Assembly (NCBI RefSeq): GCF_000179775.1
Contig: NZ_AEEB01000003.1
Coordinates: 907,719-971,718, forward strand
Length of the DNA stretch: 64,000 bases
Origin: Ahrensia sp. R2A130
Lineage (GTDB): Bacteria > Pseudomonadota > Alphaproteobacteria > Rhizobiales > Rhizobiaceae
Direction: 5' to 3'
Shown here piece by piece: positions 1-12,489 of this stretch (its first letter is position 1; each line of letters starts with the position of its first letter). The notes under the pieces are model-generated. The model did not search any database. It saw only the letters and a program-made list of their open reading frames with translations, and was not told where the DNA came from. Both the position numbers and the translations under genes were made by a program.

Positions 1-212
1 ACCTGGTCTTTGCCAACATTTTGGCAGGCCCGCTTCAGCAACTGGCCAAGCCGATGGTTCAGCACTTAAACTCAGGCGCACACGTCATTTTGTCAGGCCT
101 GTTACCGCACCAAAAAACACGGCTTGTCGCGCGCTATCGTTCGCAAGGTTTGGTCTTTGATGAAGCGCTGATCCACAACGGCTGGCTAACGCTGCTAATG
201 CGCAAAGCTTAA
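1..212 (+). CDS. prmA: Ribosomal protein L11 methyltransferase, C-terminal part (5' cut by window)
   Basis: Only the last 70 or so codons are present; the frame is open from position 3 and ends at TAA 210-212. The visible part has the NILAGPL motif of the class I SAM-dependent fold, then a strand LSGLL and the closing GWLTL, all typical of the end of PrmA, which trimethylates ribosomal protein L11 in the cytoplasm. The following genes (DUF1127, then aminopeptidase P) fit the order seen in other Hyphomicrobiales. The N-terminal substrate-recognition domain lies outside the window and cannot be judged. Confidence 0.85.
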   Translation, partial: LVFANILAGPLQQLAKPMVQHLNSGAHVILSGLLPHQKTRLVARYRSQGLVFDEALIHNGWLTLLMRKA

Positions 213-224
213 GTACCAAACGCG

Positions 225-258
225 AAACGGGCGCACCGCTTGCGCGGCACGCCCGTTT
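225..258 (+). terminator. Hairpin downstream of prmA
   Basis: A perfect 9-bp inverted repeat, AAACGGGCG (225-233) and CGCCCGTTT (250-258), starts 13 bases after the prmA stop. On the plus strand it ends in TTT but is followed by GAAAAA, so it is an imperfect intrinsic terminator. Read from the minus strand it lies beyond the DUF1127 gene and could serve both. Confidence 0.5.
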
Positions 259-280
259 GAAAAACGTCTGGATCTAAAGC

Positions 281-445
281 TTAGAACGGATAGTTGGATG
301 GGCCCTGACGGCGCAGTGCGTCGCGGGTCAGACCAGCGCGTTTCAGCGTCTCGTCATCCATGTTCAGGAGAGCGCCGGCTACGTAGCGACGAGCCTGTTT
401 CTCACGAGCAATGATCATTTTGTCGAAAGCGTTACGCAGGCCCAT
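281..445 (-). CDS. DUF1127 small protein
   Basis: A 54-residue basic protein. The C-terminal half carries the DUF1127 pattern: an aromatic/basic helix, then LNMDDETLKRAGLTRD, corresponding to the family's 'L..LsD.eLaDIGltRsdI' core. The ATG at 443-445 was chosen because AAGGA lies 8 bases upstream; a GTG ten codons earlier (475) is in frame but has no such site. DUF1127 proteins of Alphaproteobacteria are short RNA-binding-like regulators; some affect phosphate and carbon metabolism and sRNA turnover. The role here is unknown. It is alone on the minus strand between two plus-strand genes. Confidence 0.8.
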   Translation of the reverse strand: MGLRNAFDKMIIAREKQARRYVAGALLNMDDETLKRAGLTRDALRRQGPSNYPF

Positions 446-677
446 GGTCTTATCCTTGTCATCCAGGACGTTCACCCGATGTGTTCGTCCGATGAGTTAG
501 AAATAGGTTTTACGCCGAGATTTGTAAGAGGGGCTGACGTATCTCTGCCATGCACCAAACGCATGGCAAAACAAGGAACCAATTAACCTGTTGTAGCAAG
601 CCGTTACATAGCCCGATGTGACGAAGCGCATTGATGGGCTATAGGTGACGCAAGACAATTCGAACCGCCGGTGCCCC

Positions 678-2501
678 ATGTTTCAAAACTTCACAGCCGC
701 TCGTGAACCGGTGCGCGGTGCCGATCGATTGAATGCTCTGCGCGGCGAGTTGGAGCGTCACGACTGCGACGCCTTTATTGTTCCCCACCGCGATGCACAG
801 AACAACGAATACCTGCCTGCCGAAGCAGAGCGCCTAGCTTGGATTTCAGGCTTCACCGGCTCCGCAGGCAGCGCCATCATCACACAAAACCGTGCCGCCT
901 TGCTGACGGATGGTCGCTACACCCTACAAGCCGGGCAGCAGACCGACCCAGACCACTGGGGCGTTGTACTGAACACTGAAACCGATTTGCCTGCATGGGT
1001 TTCATCCCACATTGAAAGCGGCACCGTGATCGGCATCGACCCGTGGCTGCATGGCGCACGCGAATTCGCCAAACTTGAAAGCGCAGCTAAGAAAGCCGGC
1101 GCAACCATCAAGCCGCTTACTCAAAACCCGCTGGACGCCGTATGGCACGACCAGCCCGCTCCACCTGCCGGTGCCGTCCACATCCACGATTTTAAACTGG
1201 CAGGACGCACGACACGCAACAAGCTGGAAGAGTTGGAAGCGACCATGGCCACCAATGGAGCCGATGGCTGCCTCATCAGCGATCCAACGTCAGTATCGTG
1301 GCTGTTCAACATTCGCGGCACAGATGTTGCCCACACCCCGCTTGTGCTCGCCCATGCCCTCTTGCGGGCAGGACACGAACCGCTGCTGTTCATCGACGAG
1401 GCAAAACTCGACATTGAAGTGCGCGCGTTTCTCACCCAAGTCGCAGATCTTCGAGCGCCCGAAACATTGGATGCAGAATTGGCCACCTTTAGTGATGGCC
1501 GCACGGTCATGCTCGATCCGGACTCAGCTTCTGTTGCGCTGACCACGATTGTAGAAGGCGGCGGCGGTACCGTTATCGCAGCGCGCGACCCCGTTATTCT
1601 GCCCCGCGCCATCAAGAACGAAGCCGAGATCAAAGGCTCCCGCCGCGCTCACATCCAAGACGGCATCGCCATGTGCGCCTTTCTGCACTGGTTGGACGGG
1701 CAATCCCACGGATCCGTCGATGAAATAGAGGCGGCCGCGCGACTGGAAAATTTCCGCCGCGAGCAAGGCGAAGCCTCGGGATTGGAACTGCGCGACATCT
1801 CCTTTGATACGATTTCCGGCAGTGGCCCCCACGGCGCAATCGTCCATTACCGTGTTGATGAAACTACCAACCGAACGTTGCAGACAGGCGAGCTTTACCT
1901 TGTGGATTCCGGCGGACAATACGACTGCGGCACAACTGACATCACACGCACCGTCGCCATCGGTGCACCGCCGGCAGATGCGGTACGCGCCTTCACATTG
2001 GTGTTGAAGGGCCATATCGCAATCGCCATGGCACGTTTTCCCATTGGCACACGCGGTGTCGATATCGACGGCCTCGCCCGCATCGCTTTGTGGCAAGCTG
2101 GCATGGATTACGGCCACGGCACCGGCCACGGCATCGGTTCATATCTATCGGTCCACGAAGGGCCACAGAACATTTCCAAACGTGGCATGGAGCCGTTCAA
2201 GCCTGGCATGATCGTATCGAACGAACCGGGCTACTACCGCGAGGGTGAGTTCGGCATCCGTATTGAAAATTTAGTGTTGGTGCATAACGCAGACCATGTG
2301 TCCGGCGGCGATCAACCGATGCTCGGTTTCGAGACGCTAACCTTCGCCCCTATCGACCTGCGGTTGGTAGATGTCGACCTGCTGACAGGGGCGGAAACAG
2401 CATGGTTGAACAGCTATCACGCCCGCGTTTTCGACGAGCTATCTTCAGGCGTTTCAAGCGATGTGAGAGGCTGGCTGCGCGAGGCCACCCGCCCAGTTTG
2501 A
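678..2501 (+). CDS. pepP: Xaa-Pro aminopeptidase (aminopeptidase P, M24B)
   Basis: A 607-residue cytosolic metallopeptidase that removes an N-terminal residue preceding proline. It has the three-part architecture of the eukaryote-type (XPNPEP1-like) enzymes: two creatinase-like N-terminal domains (about 1-320) and a pita-bread catalytic domain. The five dinuclear-metal ligands are visible: D410, D421, H484 (in GTGHGIG), E516 (SNEPGYY) and E530 (RIENL). ATG 678 was preferred over an upstream in-frame GTG at 645 because the family begins with 'MFQ.F....R...LR'; no strong ribosome site is seen for either. It ends 10 bases from the convergent azlD stop. The symbol follows common usage. Confidence 0.9.
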   Translation: MFQNFTAAREPVRGADRLNALRGELERHDCDAFIVPHRDAQNNEYLPAEAERLAWISGFTGSAGSAIITQNRAALLTDGRYTLQAGQQTDPDHWGVVLNTETDLPAWVSSHIESGTVIGIDPWLHGAREFAKLESAAKKAGATIKPLTQNPLDAVWHDQPAPPAGAVHIHDFKLAGRTTRNKLEELEATMATNGADGCLISDPTSVSWLFNIRGTDVAHTPLVLAHALLRAGHEPLLFIDEAKLDIEVRAFLTQVADLRAPETLDAELATFSDGRTVMLDPDSASVALTTIVEGGGGTVIAARDPVILPRAIKNEAEIKGSRRAHIQDGIAMCAFLHWLDGQSHGSVDEIEAAARLENFRREQGEASGLELRDISFDTISGSGPHGAIVHYRVDETTNRTLQTGELYLVDSGGQYDCGTTDITRTVAIGAPPADAVRAFTLVLKGHIAIAMARFPIGTRGVDIDGLARIALWQAGMDYGHGTGHGIGSYLSVHEGPQNISKRGMEPFKPGMIVSNEPGYYREGEFGIRIENLVLVHNADHVSGGDQPMLGFETLTFAPIDLRLVDVDLLTGAETAWLNSYHARVFDELSSGVSSDVRGWLREATRPV

Positions 2502-2510
2502 ACGAAATGC

Positions 2511-2822
2511 CTAAAGTCCGGCCTGCCGCATGAGCAACAAAACCGTGATACCGCCCAACACCGCGATGAGGAAATGCAGGCGAAGCCCCAGCACGAATGC
2601 CACCGCTAGGGCGACCCATTCCGGAAAAGCGCCGTTGATTGCAGCGGGAACCACAAGAGTTGTCATCACGGCGACAGGCACAGCTTCCAGCGCCGCTTCC
2701 ACGCGGTAGGGAATAGGTTCGAAACGCGCCAGAATATAGTGGCCCGCAAGGCGATTGACCAAAGTCACCGCACTGCCCACCAACACGACAAGCATCAGAT
2801 ACCAATCCAGCTGCTCAAACAT
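2511..2822 (-). CDS. azlD: AzlD family branched-chain amino acid transport protein
   Basis: A 103-residue integral membrane protein with about four hydrophobic segments and the AzlD pattern (VTLVNRLAGHYIL, then PVAVMTTLVVP). AzlD is the small partner of AzlC; together they form an exporter of branched-chain amino acids or analogues, comparable to YgaZH in E. coli. The ATG at 2820-2822 overlaps the azlC stop by 8 bases, so translation is probably coupled. In-frame sequence further upstream lies inside azlC and looks spurious. Confidence 0.85.
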   Translation of the reverse strand: MFEQLDWYLMLVVLVGSAVTLVNRLAGHYILARFEPIPYRVEAALEAVPVAVMTTLVVPAAINGAFPEWVALAVAFVLGLRLHFLIAVLGGITVLLLMRQAGL

Positions 2823-3543
2823 CCGCAGCCTCCGCATCGGATACCGTAGGTTTCGCCAGCATCGCAGCCAAAGCCATACCGGCAATGCCACCAGCAGCGA
2901 TGTGATACGGCGAACCCAAGGCGTAATAGACCAGCGCGCACATAACAGCGCTCGTTCCGCAGATCGCAGCCGCATTTGGCTTGGTGCGAAAATTCATGAC
3001 CAGCAGCATGAAGTAAATCGGCACCAACATATCGAGGCCAATAGCCTTGGGGTCGGTGATCAACGAACCAAACCCGATACCCACCGCCGTCGCCGCCAGC
3101 CACACGACATACAGCACCGAAGCGAGCCCCATATGGTAACCCCAGCTGAGACGCCCAACTTCATCCGCGCGGCGCAGACCGACAGCTAATGACAGGTCTT
3201 GGAGCAGGAACAGTGCGCCCACCATCTTGCGTTTGGGTAATGGCTCAAGCTTGCGGCCAATGGCTGCAGAATACAGCACGAGACGGAAATTCACGGCAAA
3301 AACAGCAAGCGCAATCACCCATAATGGCGACGACAGCCCGTAGAGTTCCCACATGACGATCTGGCTGGCACCAGCGAAAAACAAAACGCTTTGCAGCATC
3401 GCTTCCACCGCACCGCCGCCGCTTTTTATCGCAAGTGCACCCACCACAAGACCGAACGGAAAGACCGATAAAACGAATGGCGCGCTGTCGCGAACGCCTT
3501 CCATAAATTCAGCGCGCTCTGAAGGCGCAGGAGCAATGCTCAT
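2815..3543 (-). CDS. azlC: AzlC family branched-chain amino acid exporter
   Basis: A 242-residue inner-membrane permease with the AzlC signature: an N-terminal 'ApfvlsvfPFGLVvGAla' region, FFAGASQIVMWELY, then NFRLVLYSAAI, and alternating hydrophobic helices to the C-terminus. It is the large subunit of the AzlCD exporter. Its start overlaps the stop of the upstream PH-like gene by 4 bases (ATGA), and its stop overlaps azlD, giving a tight three-gene operon on the minus strand. Substrates cannot be read from sequence; leucine, isoleucine, valine or methionine are usual for the family. Confidence 0.9.
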   Translation of the reverse strand: MSIAPAPSERAEFMEGVRDSAPFVLSVFPFGLVVGALAIKSGGGAVEAMLQSVLFFAGASQIVMWELYGLSSPLWVIALAVFAVNFRLVLYSAAIGRKLEPLPKRKMVGALFLLQDLSLAVGLRRADEVGRLSWGYHMGLASVLYVVWLAATAVGIGFGSLITDPKAIGLDMLVPIYFMLLVMNFRTKPNAAAICGTSAVMCALVYYALGSPYHIAAGGIAGMALAAMLAKPTVSDAEAADV

Positions 3544-4124
3544 GTCTCATCCCGCATGAGATCACGCATCGTTTCCTCGAGCCGTTTGGGATCGTAGATG
3601 CCGTAAAACCCTATCTTGGTTGTTATTGTGCGCCCCTTCTTACCGCGCCGCCGCTCTTCACCGAACACAAGATCGCCGAACTGATCGCCATGCATGATGC
3701 GTTCTAATCGGGAAATATCGGCGATATTGTAAGACTTCACACTGCGGCTGAAGCCATGCGTGATAACGATCGCACGATCTTCCGTTAGCCCGTAAATTGT
3801 CTTTCGAGCCTTATGCAGCGCCCATATTGGACTGGACAACAAGCCAAGGCCAACGAGGATGAAGGGCACGCCGAAAAGCGGGAAAATCATCGAGAACGGA
3901 TCAGAGGATGAGGGTGTGTCGAACCCTGCTGCAGCAGCCGTCCAGAAAACGGCAAACGCGAAGAAGGGTATGCCAAAGAGGAAGATCGGTAACGTTGCCA
4001 TCACATGTGACCGCAAGCGACGCGGGCGGTCTGCCCACACCAGTTTCTCTCTACGCGCGAGTTCTGCCTGCACTTCGATACGCGGATCGTTCTCGGCATC
4101 CGTACCGTTTCGCCCCAACCTCAT
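3540..4124 (-). CDS. Membrane protein with PH-like domain, unknown function
   Basis: A 194-residue protein with a charged N-terminus and WADRPRR before two hydrophobic segments (about 40-65 and 80-102), followed by a soluble C-terminal part. The stretch YGLTEDRAIVI with later beta-rich sequence resembles bacterial PH-like (bPH) membrane proteins, where a short 'yglTd.R.ii' strand follows paired helices. I cannot name a function. It heads the operon with azlC (ATGA overlap), and its start lies 9 bases from the ligA stop. The link with amino acid export is positional only. Confidence 0.6.
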   Translation of the reverse strand: MRLGRNGTDAENDPRIEVQAELARREKLVWADRPRRLRSHVMATLPIFLFGIPFFAFAVFWTAAAAGFDTPSSSDPFSMIFPLFGVPFILVGLGLLSSPIWALHKARKTIYGLTEDRAIVITHGFSRSVKSYNIADISRLERIMHGDQFGDLVFGEERRRGKKGRTITTKIGFYGIYDPKRLEETMRDLMRDET

Positions 4125-4133
4125 GAAATCATC

Positions 4134-7957
<3,824 letters not shown>

Positions 7958-8160
7958 GAAGGGCGTACCGCGATTGAAAACTATGCCGAATGTCGGATTG
8001 CCGGTTGTTCAGGTTTGGCAGGCAACATGCCCGTTCTCACCATCTGCCCGGCCCACAATAAAGCGGCCCAACGATACAGGAATACTTAGACAGTCAGGCC
8101 ACCACAAACCAGCCGTCACGTCTATATGTTTTTGGTTTGTTCCGCTTCATCCCAAGCCAA

Positions 8161-8187
8161 AGGCTAAACCTGTTCGAGGTTCAGCCT
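8161..8187 (-). terminator. Possible weak terminator after bamD
   Basis: AGGCT-aa-ACCT, loop, AGGT-tc-AGCCT forms a hairpin with one internal 2x2 mismatch, 34 bases beyond the bamD stop. On the minus strand it is followed only by TTTGG, so it could be a weak or attenuating terminator before recN. The rest of the 7958-8220 gap shows no gene. Confidence 0.35.
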
Positions 8188-8220
8188 GACTTTCAAATAA
8201 AGATGAAACTTGGCGCGGCT

Positions 8221-9045
8221 CTATGCGCCGGTGATCAAGCGGCCAGCTTTTGAAATCCAAGAACCCTGATTCTCAAGCGGACGAAGGCCACCTTTGTCCA
8301 ACAGTGCATAGCTGTCTTTGTACCACTGGCTGTCAGGGAAGTTATGGCCCAGCACAGCAGCAGCAGTTTGCGCTTCAGATTGCAGACCCAGCGCGTAGTA
8401 GCTCTCGGTCAGACGGGCAAGCGCCTCTTCCACATGGCGCGTGTCTTCAAATTGCTCGACGACGGTGCGGTAACGGTTGATGGAAGCGAGATATTCGCGA
8501 CGCTCCTGATAATAACGGCCCACCAGCATTTCTTTACCGGCCAACTGGTCTTTCGAGATGCGCATTTTGCGTTTGGCATCTTCTACATATTCGCTCTCGG
8601 GATAGCGCTGCACGAGGTTGCTCATAGCTTGATAGGCAGCTTTCGCACTGTCCTGATCACGCGTCACATCATTGATCTGGCGGAAGTGGGACATGCCAAC
8701 GAGATACAGCGCATAAGGCGCTTCCGCGTTCGACGGATACAGCTGCACAAAGCGCTTACCGCGGGCAATCGCTTCAGGATATTCAGCAGAGCGATAAGCC
8801 AGATAAGTGGACATGACGCCCGCCTTTTTGGCGTAGTTGGAATACGGATGCTGACGGTCCAGCTTGGCGAATTTTTTCTTCGCTTCCGAAGAGTTGCCGG
8901 CATCGAGATTGGCAAGCGCTTCGTTATAGGTCTGATCGGCAGGCACCGTCGGGTCGACGAAGGAATTGATGTCCTCGTCCTTGGCGCAGCCAGCAACGCC
9001 GAGCGCAAGAGCCGCAGCAACGATAAATCCAGAACGAAGAACCAT
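8221..9045 (-). CDS. bamD: Outer membrane assembly lipoprotein BamD (ComL)
   Basis: A 274-residue lipoprotein of the BAM complex, which folds beta-barrel proteins into the outer membrane. The N-terminal signal ends in the lipobox GVAGC, and the mature part is built of TPR-like helices: YNEALANLDAGNSSEAKKKF, then YPEAIARGKRFVQLYP, then LVQRYPESEY and the 'GkemlVGRYYqeR.eYlaAinRY' motif of BamD. ATG 9043-9045 is preceded by GGTGGG; another ATG four codons earlier (9057) is possible. It lies between lpxC and recN, the usual alphaproteobacterial place. Confidence 0.93.
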   Translation of the reverse strand: MVLRSGFIVAAALALGVAGCAKDEDINSFVDPTVPADQTYNEALANLDAGNSSEAKKKFAKLDRQHPYSNYAKKAGVMSTYLAYRSAEYPEAIARGKRFVQLYPSNAEAPYALYLVGMSHFRQINDVTRDQDSAKAAYQAMSNLVQRYPESEYVEDAKRKMRISKDQLAGKEMLVGRYYQERREYLASINRYRTVVEQFEDTRHVEEALARLTESYYALGLQSEAQTAAAVLGHNFPDSQWYKDSYALLDKGGLRPLENQGSWISKAGRLITGA

Positions 9046-9233
9046 ATTTCCCACCATTCAACACACCAACCATCAAGTGGTTTAAGCGTTTCCGCCTGAC
9101 GATAGATGTCAGGCAGCCAAAATTCTACACCCCGCACGCATGAACGCCAAGGCAACTACCGCACTGCTGGGCGCTGAATGGCACATTTTCAAGGCAGTGC
9201 TTAACGGCACACGCCTTAGTTAGGCGTTGTTGC

Positions 9234-9256
9234 AAAAATACCGGCCAAAAACCGGC
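9234..9256 (-). terminator. Terminator after lpxC
   Basis: On the minus strand a short stem TGCCGG / CCGGTA (with a G-T pair) closes a T-rich loop and is followed directly by TTTTT. It lies 12-34 bases after the lpxC stop and is a plausible intrinsic terminator, though the stem is short. Confidence 0.5.
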
Positions 9257-9267
9257 AACCTAAGAAA

Positions 9268-10284
9268 TCAGGATTTATCAGCGCTGTAAGCAGGAGCGCG
9301 AACAGCAACCAACTCTACGCGACCGACGGAACGGCCATTAGACTGCGAAGCAGGTTCGCCGTCGGTCCACTCGTAATTGGCCTCATCGGAGAGAAGTTTC
9401 TCCAGTGCCAGAGCGTTCAAACGATGGCCACCGCGGTAGGACTTGTAGGTACCGAGGAACGGCGCACCGGCCAGAGCAAGATCGCCCACGGCGTCCAGCG
9501 CTTTGTGGCGAACGAATTCCTGCTCGTAGCGCAGGCCTTCCGGATTAATGACAGTGTGGTCGTCGGCAATGACGACGGAGTTTTCAAGGCTGGAACCGAG
9601 CGCGAAACCGGCGGCCCAGTATTTCTCGACATCGCGCATGAAACCGAATGTACGGGCGCGGGAAAGTTCGTTCTTGAAGGTCGATGGTGAAAGCTCACCG
9701 GACCAGGACTGACGGCCGATTAGCGGCGTGTCGAAGTCGATTTCAATGTCATATTCTGTGACGTCGCCCCGACCATCAGAGCAAGGCGTAAAGACTGCGT
9801 AGGAAGCGCCCATATCGACGCGCACTTCGCGCAACACGCGCAGGTAACGACGGGTGCGGGCCTGAGCCACGATGCCGACGTTTTCAAAAGCTTCGATAAA
9901 GACCTCGGAGGAGCCGTCCATCACCGGAATTTCAGCGCGATCAACTTCGATCATAGCGTTGTCGATGCCCATAGCGATCAAGGCGGCCATCAGGTGCTCG
10001 ACGGTTTTGACGTGGTTGCCGCCCTCACCTTTGGAAGGATCGCCCAGCACGGTGCAAAGGTCGGTTGCGGCAACAGCCGTGATGTCGGCTGGAATATCGC
10101 GCTGCTCTTCAACAGGCAGATCGCTACGAATGAAGGTAATGCCGGTTCCAGCATCAGCCGGAGAGATCGACATGGAAACAGGTTTGCCACTGTGAACGCC
10201 CACGCCGTTGAATTCTACGCGACCGGCCAATGTGTTCTGCAGCGTCTTCTTGGCTGCAGCTTTGCCTGTGTTCATGGATACCAT
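9268..10284 (-). CDS. lpxC: UDP-3-O-acyl-N-acetylglucosamine deacetylase
   Basis: A 338-residue zinc enzyme that carries out the committed step of lipid A synthesis. The zinc ligands are visible as H97 (TVEHLMAAL), H260 and D264 (RHKALDAVGD); H287 in RGGH is the catalytic base. The early GVGVHSG motif is also present. ATG 10284 was chosen because CCAAGGGG stands just upstream; a second ATG three codons in is less well placed, and the open frame upstream is unlikely to be coding. It is separated from ftsZ by 473 bases with a strong terminator, so it is a transcription unit of its own. Confidence 0.97.
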   Translation of the reverse strand: MVSMNTGKAAAKKTLQNTLAGRVEFNGVGVHSGKPVSMSISPADAGTGITFIRSDLPVEEQRDIPADITAVAATDLCTVLGDPSKGEGGNHVKTVEHLMAALIAMGIDNAMIEVDRAEIPVMDGSSEVFIEAFENVGIVAQARTRRYLRVLREVRVDMGASYAVFTPCSDGRGDVTEYDIEIDFDTPLIGRQSWSGELSPSTFKNELSRARTFGFMRDVEKYWAAGFALGSSLENSVVIADDHTVINPEGLRYEQEFVRHKALDAVGDLALAGAPFLGTYKSYRGGHRLNALALEKLLSDEANYEWTDGEPASQSNGRSVGRVELVAVRAPAYSADKS

Positions 10285-10667
10285 GCTAACCCCTTGGCGC
10301 AGTGGCCTTGGCCCCTGCTGTAAATTTGTTTGCCCGTTTCGGCCCCCAACCATGAGGTATGAGACCGTCGGTCCGGAGAAGTGTCTCGACTTGCTGATAT
10401 CTTCCAGTTTGGAAGAAACCCGTGTGCCCCCCGGGTCGTGATCTGCGAGTCGCCATCTTCGGCGTTGCGGCAGAACCTACAGATTGCCGCATTTTAGACC
10501 AAATCACGCTTTCTTACCGTCCGTTAACATCGCAGCATATTTGCAACACGTGAATTTTCGCATTTACTACAACGGGTTGAGGTAGCTTGACGAGTTCACG
10601 AAACGTTAAAATTGCATTGAAGTGTTAACGAACCGGTAAGGTTCGGATCACGCTTCATTACAAAAGA
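10285..10667. other. Gene-free region upstream of lpxC
   Basis: Between the ftsZ terminator and the lpxC start there is no convincing gene. The left third is GC-rich and the right part (10500-10660) is AT-richer, with several TTAA tetramers (for example in GTTAAC contexts) and one GAGTC (GANTC) at 10446-10450. The lpxC promoter must lie here on the minus strand, but I could not pick a clear -35/-10 pair. TTAA pairs are not at the 7-base spacing of a canonical CtrA site. Confidence 0.5.
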
Positions 10668-10702
10668 AAAAGCCCGCGAGTTTTGCGACTCGCGGGCTTT
10701 TC
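10668..10702 (-). terminator. Strong intrinsic terminator after ftsZ
   Basis: A 13-bp perfect stem, AAAGCCCGCGAGT and ACTCGCGGGCTTT, with a 6-base loop. On the minus strand it is followed by TTCTTTT, on the plus strand by TCAATAATT. It stands about 55 bases beyond the ftsZ stop and should end the whole division-cluster transcript. It also contains a GACTC (GANTC) site. Confidence 0.85.
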
Positions 10703-10757
10703 AATAATTAACGTCGAGGCGGCGTATTTTACCGCATCGCGTCAGTTCAATGCAGTG

Positions 10758-12359
10758 TCAGTTGCTCTGACGGCGCAGAAATGCCGGGATATCCAGCTGG
10801 TCTTCTTCAGCCAACGGACGGGCAGTTGCGGCAGGACGACCATGAATGTCGAGACCCGCATTGCGCGGTGCAGCGTAAGGTGAAGCGTCTGCCCGTGGTG
10901 CAGCAGGCGCTGCAATCGGGGCTGGCGCGGGGGCCGTTACGGGAACCGAGCGGGTCGCCACTGGTGCCGGCGCAGACGCTGGTTCAGTTGCACCGTGACC
11001 GCCGATTGTATTGGCCAGCTTGCGGAACATTCCCAATGGACCGTTTTCTTCTGCAGGTGGATTCTGCTGCGTTGCGGTATCGCGGTGTGCGATAGGCAGT
11101 TGCACAGGCTCAGATGGTGTAGGCGCTGCAATCTGTGCTTCAAGCGCAGACTGGAATTCAGCATCACTGATCGGGTCGATGATCTCGGCAGTAACCGGCG
11201 CTGCGATTTCAGAATGAGCAGGACGCTCGATTTCGATCGCGGATGGCAGAGCCAGTTCCGCTTCGACCTGTGCCACGCCAAGAGCTTCAGCGGTCGGTGC
11301 AGGAGCAGCTTCCAGCTTCGGTGCAACGGTCTGGCGCAGGCGCTCGGCAGCGTCGTTCATGCGCTGAAGATCGGGCATTCCTGCAACGGAGTTTTCACCA
11401 TCGATACCGGTTGCCACAACGGACACGCGGATGACGCCTTCCAGCGATTCATCAAAGGTTGCGCCCAGAATGATGTTGGCTTCTGAATCCACCTCTTCGC
11501 GGATGCGGGTTGCAGCTTCATCGACTTCGAACAAGGTCATGTCCTTGCCGCCGGTGATGGAGATCAGCAGGCCTTGCGAACCGGCCATGGATGTTTCGTC
11601 CAGCAGCGGGTTGGAGATCGCAGCTTCAGCAGCAGCCATCGCGCGGCCATCACCGGATGCTTCGCCGGTGCCCATCATGGCGCGGCCCATTTCGCGCATC
11701 ACGGAACGCACGTCTGCAAAGTCGAGATTGATGAGGCCTTCTTTCACCATCAGATCGGTGATGCAGGCGACGCCCGAATAGAGAACCTGGTCGGCCATGG
11801 CAAAGGCACCGGCAAAGGTGGTCTTCTCGTCAGCGACGCGGAAAAGGTTCTGGTTGGGAATGACGATCAGCGTGTCGACGTTCTTCTGCAGTTCACCAAT
11901 ACCGGCATCGGCCAGTTTCATGCGGCGCGCGCCTTCAAACGAGAACGGCTTGGTGACAACGCCCACTGTCAGGATACCGGCTTCGCGGGCAGCGCGGGCC
12001 ACAACGGGTGCAGCACCTGTACCGGTGCCGCCGCCCATACCGGCGGTGACGAAGCACATGTGAGTGCCGGTCAGATGGTCCTTGATTTCGTCGAGTGATT
12101 CTTCAGCAGCAGCAGCGCCGACTTCGGGCTGCGAACCGGCACCGAGACCTTCGGTCACCTGCACGCCCATCTGAATCATGCGTTCGGCTTTGGAAGCGGA
12201 GAGCGCCTGCGCGTCAGTGTTGGCCACCACGAAATCCACGCCATCGAGGCCGGATGTGATCATGTTGTTGACCGCGTTGCAGCCACCACCGCCGACACCG
12301 AATACGGTGATGCGGGGCTTGAGTTCGGTAATTTCGGGCTTCTGCAGATTGATGGTCAT
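10758..12359 (-). CDS. ftsZ: Cell division protein FtsZ
   Basis: A 533-residue tubulin-like GTPase that forms the septal ring. The GTP-binding GGGTGTG motif is at 109-115, with an N-terminal [10 protein letters not shown] and later NLDFADV. After about residue 330 comes a long disordered Pro/Ala/Glu-rich linker of about 190 residues. The conserved C-terminal peptide DIPAFLRRQ, which binds FtsA and other partners, follows it. Total length is above the 380-residue enteric form, as in Rhizobiales. ATG 12359 has AAGGACG upstream. A 130-base gap to ftsA is open to an internal promoter and holds one GATTC site. Confidence 0.97.
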   Translation of the reverse strand: MTINLQKPEITELKPRITVFGVGGGGCNAVNNMITSGLDGVDFVVANTDAQALSASKAERMIQMGVQVTEGLGAGSQPEVGAAAAEESLDEIKDHLTGTHMCFVTAGMGGGTGTGAAPVVARAAREAGILTVGVVTKPFSFEGARRMKLADAGIGELQKNVDTLIVIPNQNLFRVADEKTTFAGAFAMADQVLYSGVACITDLMVKEGLINLDFADVRSVMREMGRAMMGTGEASGDGRAMAAAEAAISNPLLDETSMAGSQGLLISITGGKDMTLFEVDEAATRIREEVDSEANIILGATFDESLEGVIRVSVVATGIDGENSVAGMPDLQRMNDAAERLRQTVAPKLEAAPAPTAEALGVAQVEAELALPSAIEIERPAHSEIAAPVTAEIIDPISDAEFQSALEAQIAAPTPSEPVQLPIAHRDTATQQNPPAEENGPLGMFRKLANTIGGHGATEPASAPAPVATRSVPVTAPAPAPIAAPAAPRADASPYAAPRNAGLDIHGRPAATARPLAEEDQLDIPAFLRRQSN

Positions 12360-12489
12360 GGTTTCGTCCTTCGGTAATGGCCTAGCTTGAAGTGGAGGGC
12401 CTTGTTCGGTGTCCCCGCTCTCGCGGGTGTCAGTCGGCAAACTCAGGCCGGCCTCCGGGGGTGGATGAATGGGTTCTGTCGATTCGAAA

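Noticed and set aside
10560..10640. TTAA pairs as CtrA boxes between ftsZ and lpxC
   Set aside because: Their spacing is not the 7 bases of the TTAA-N7-TTAA site.
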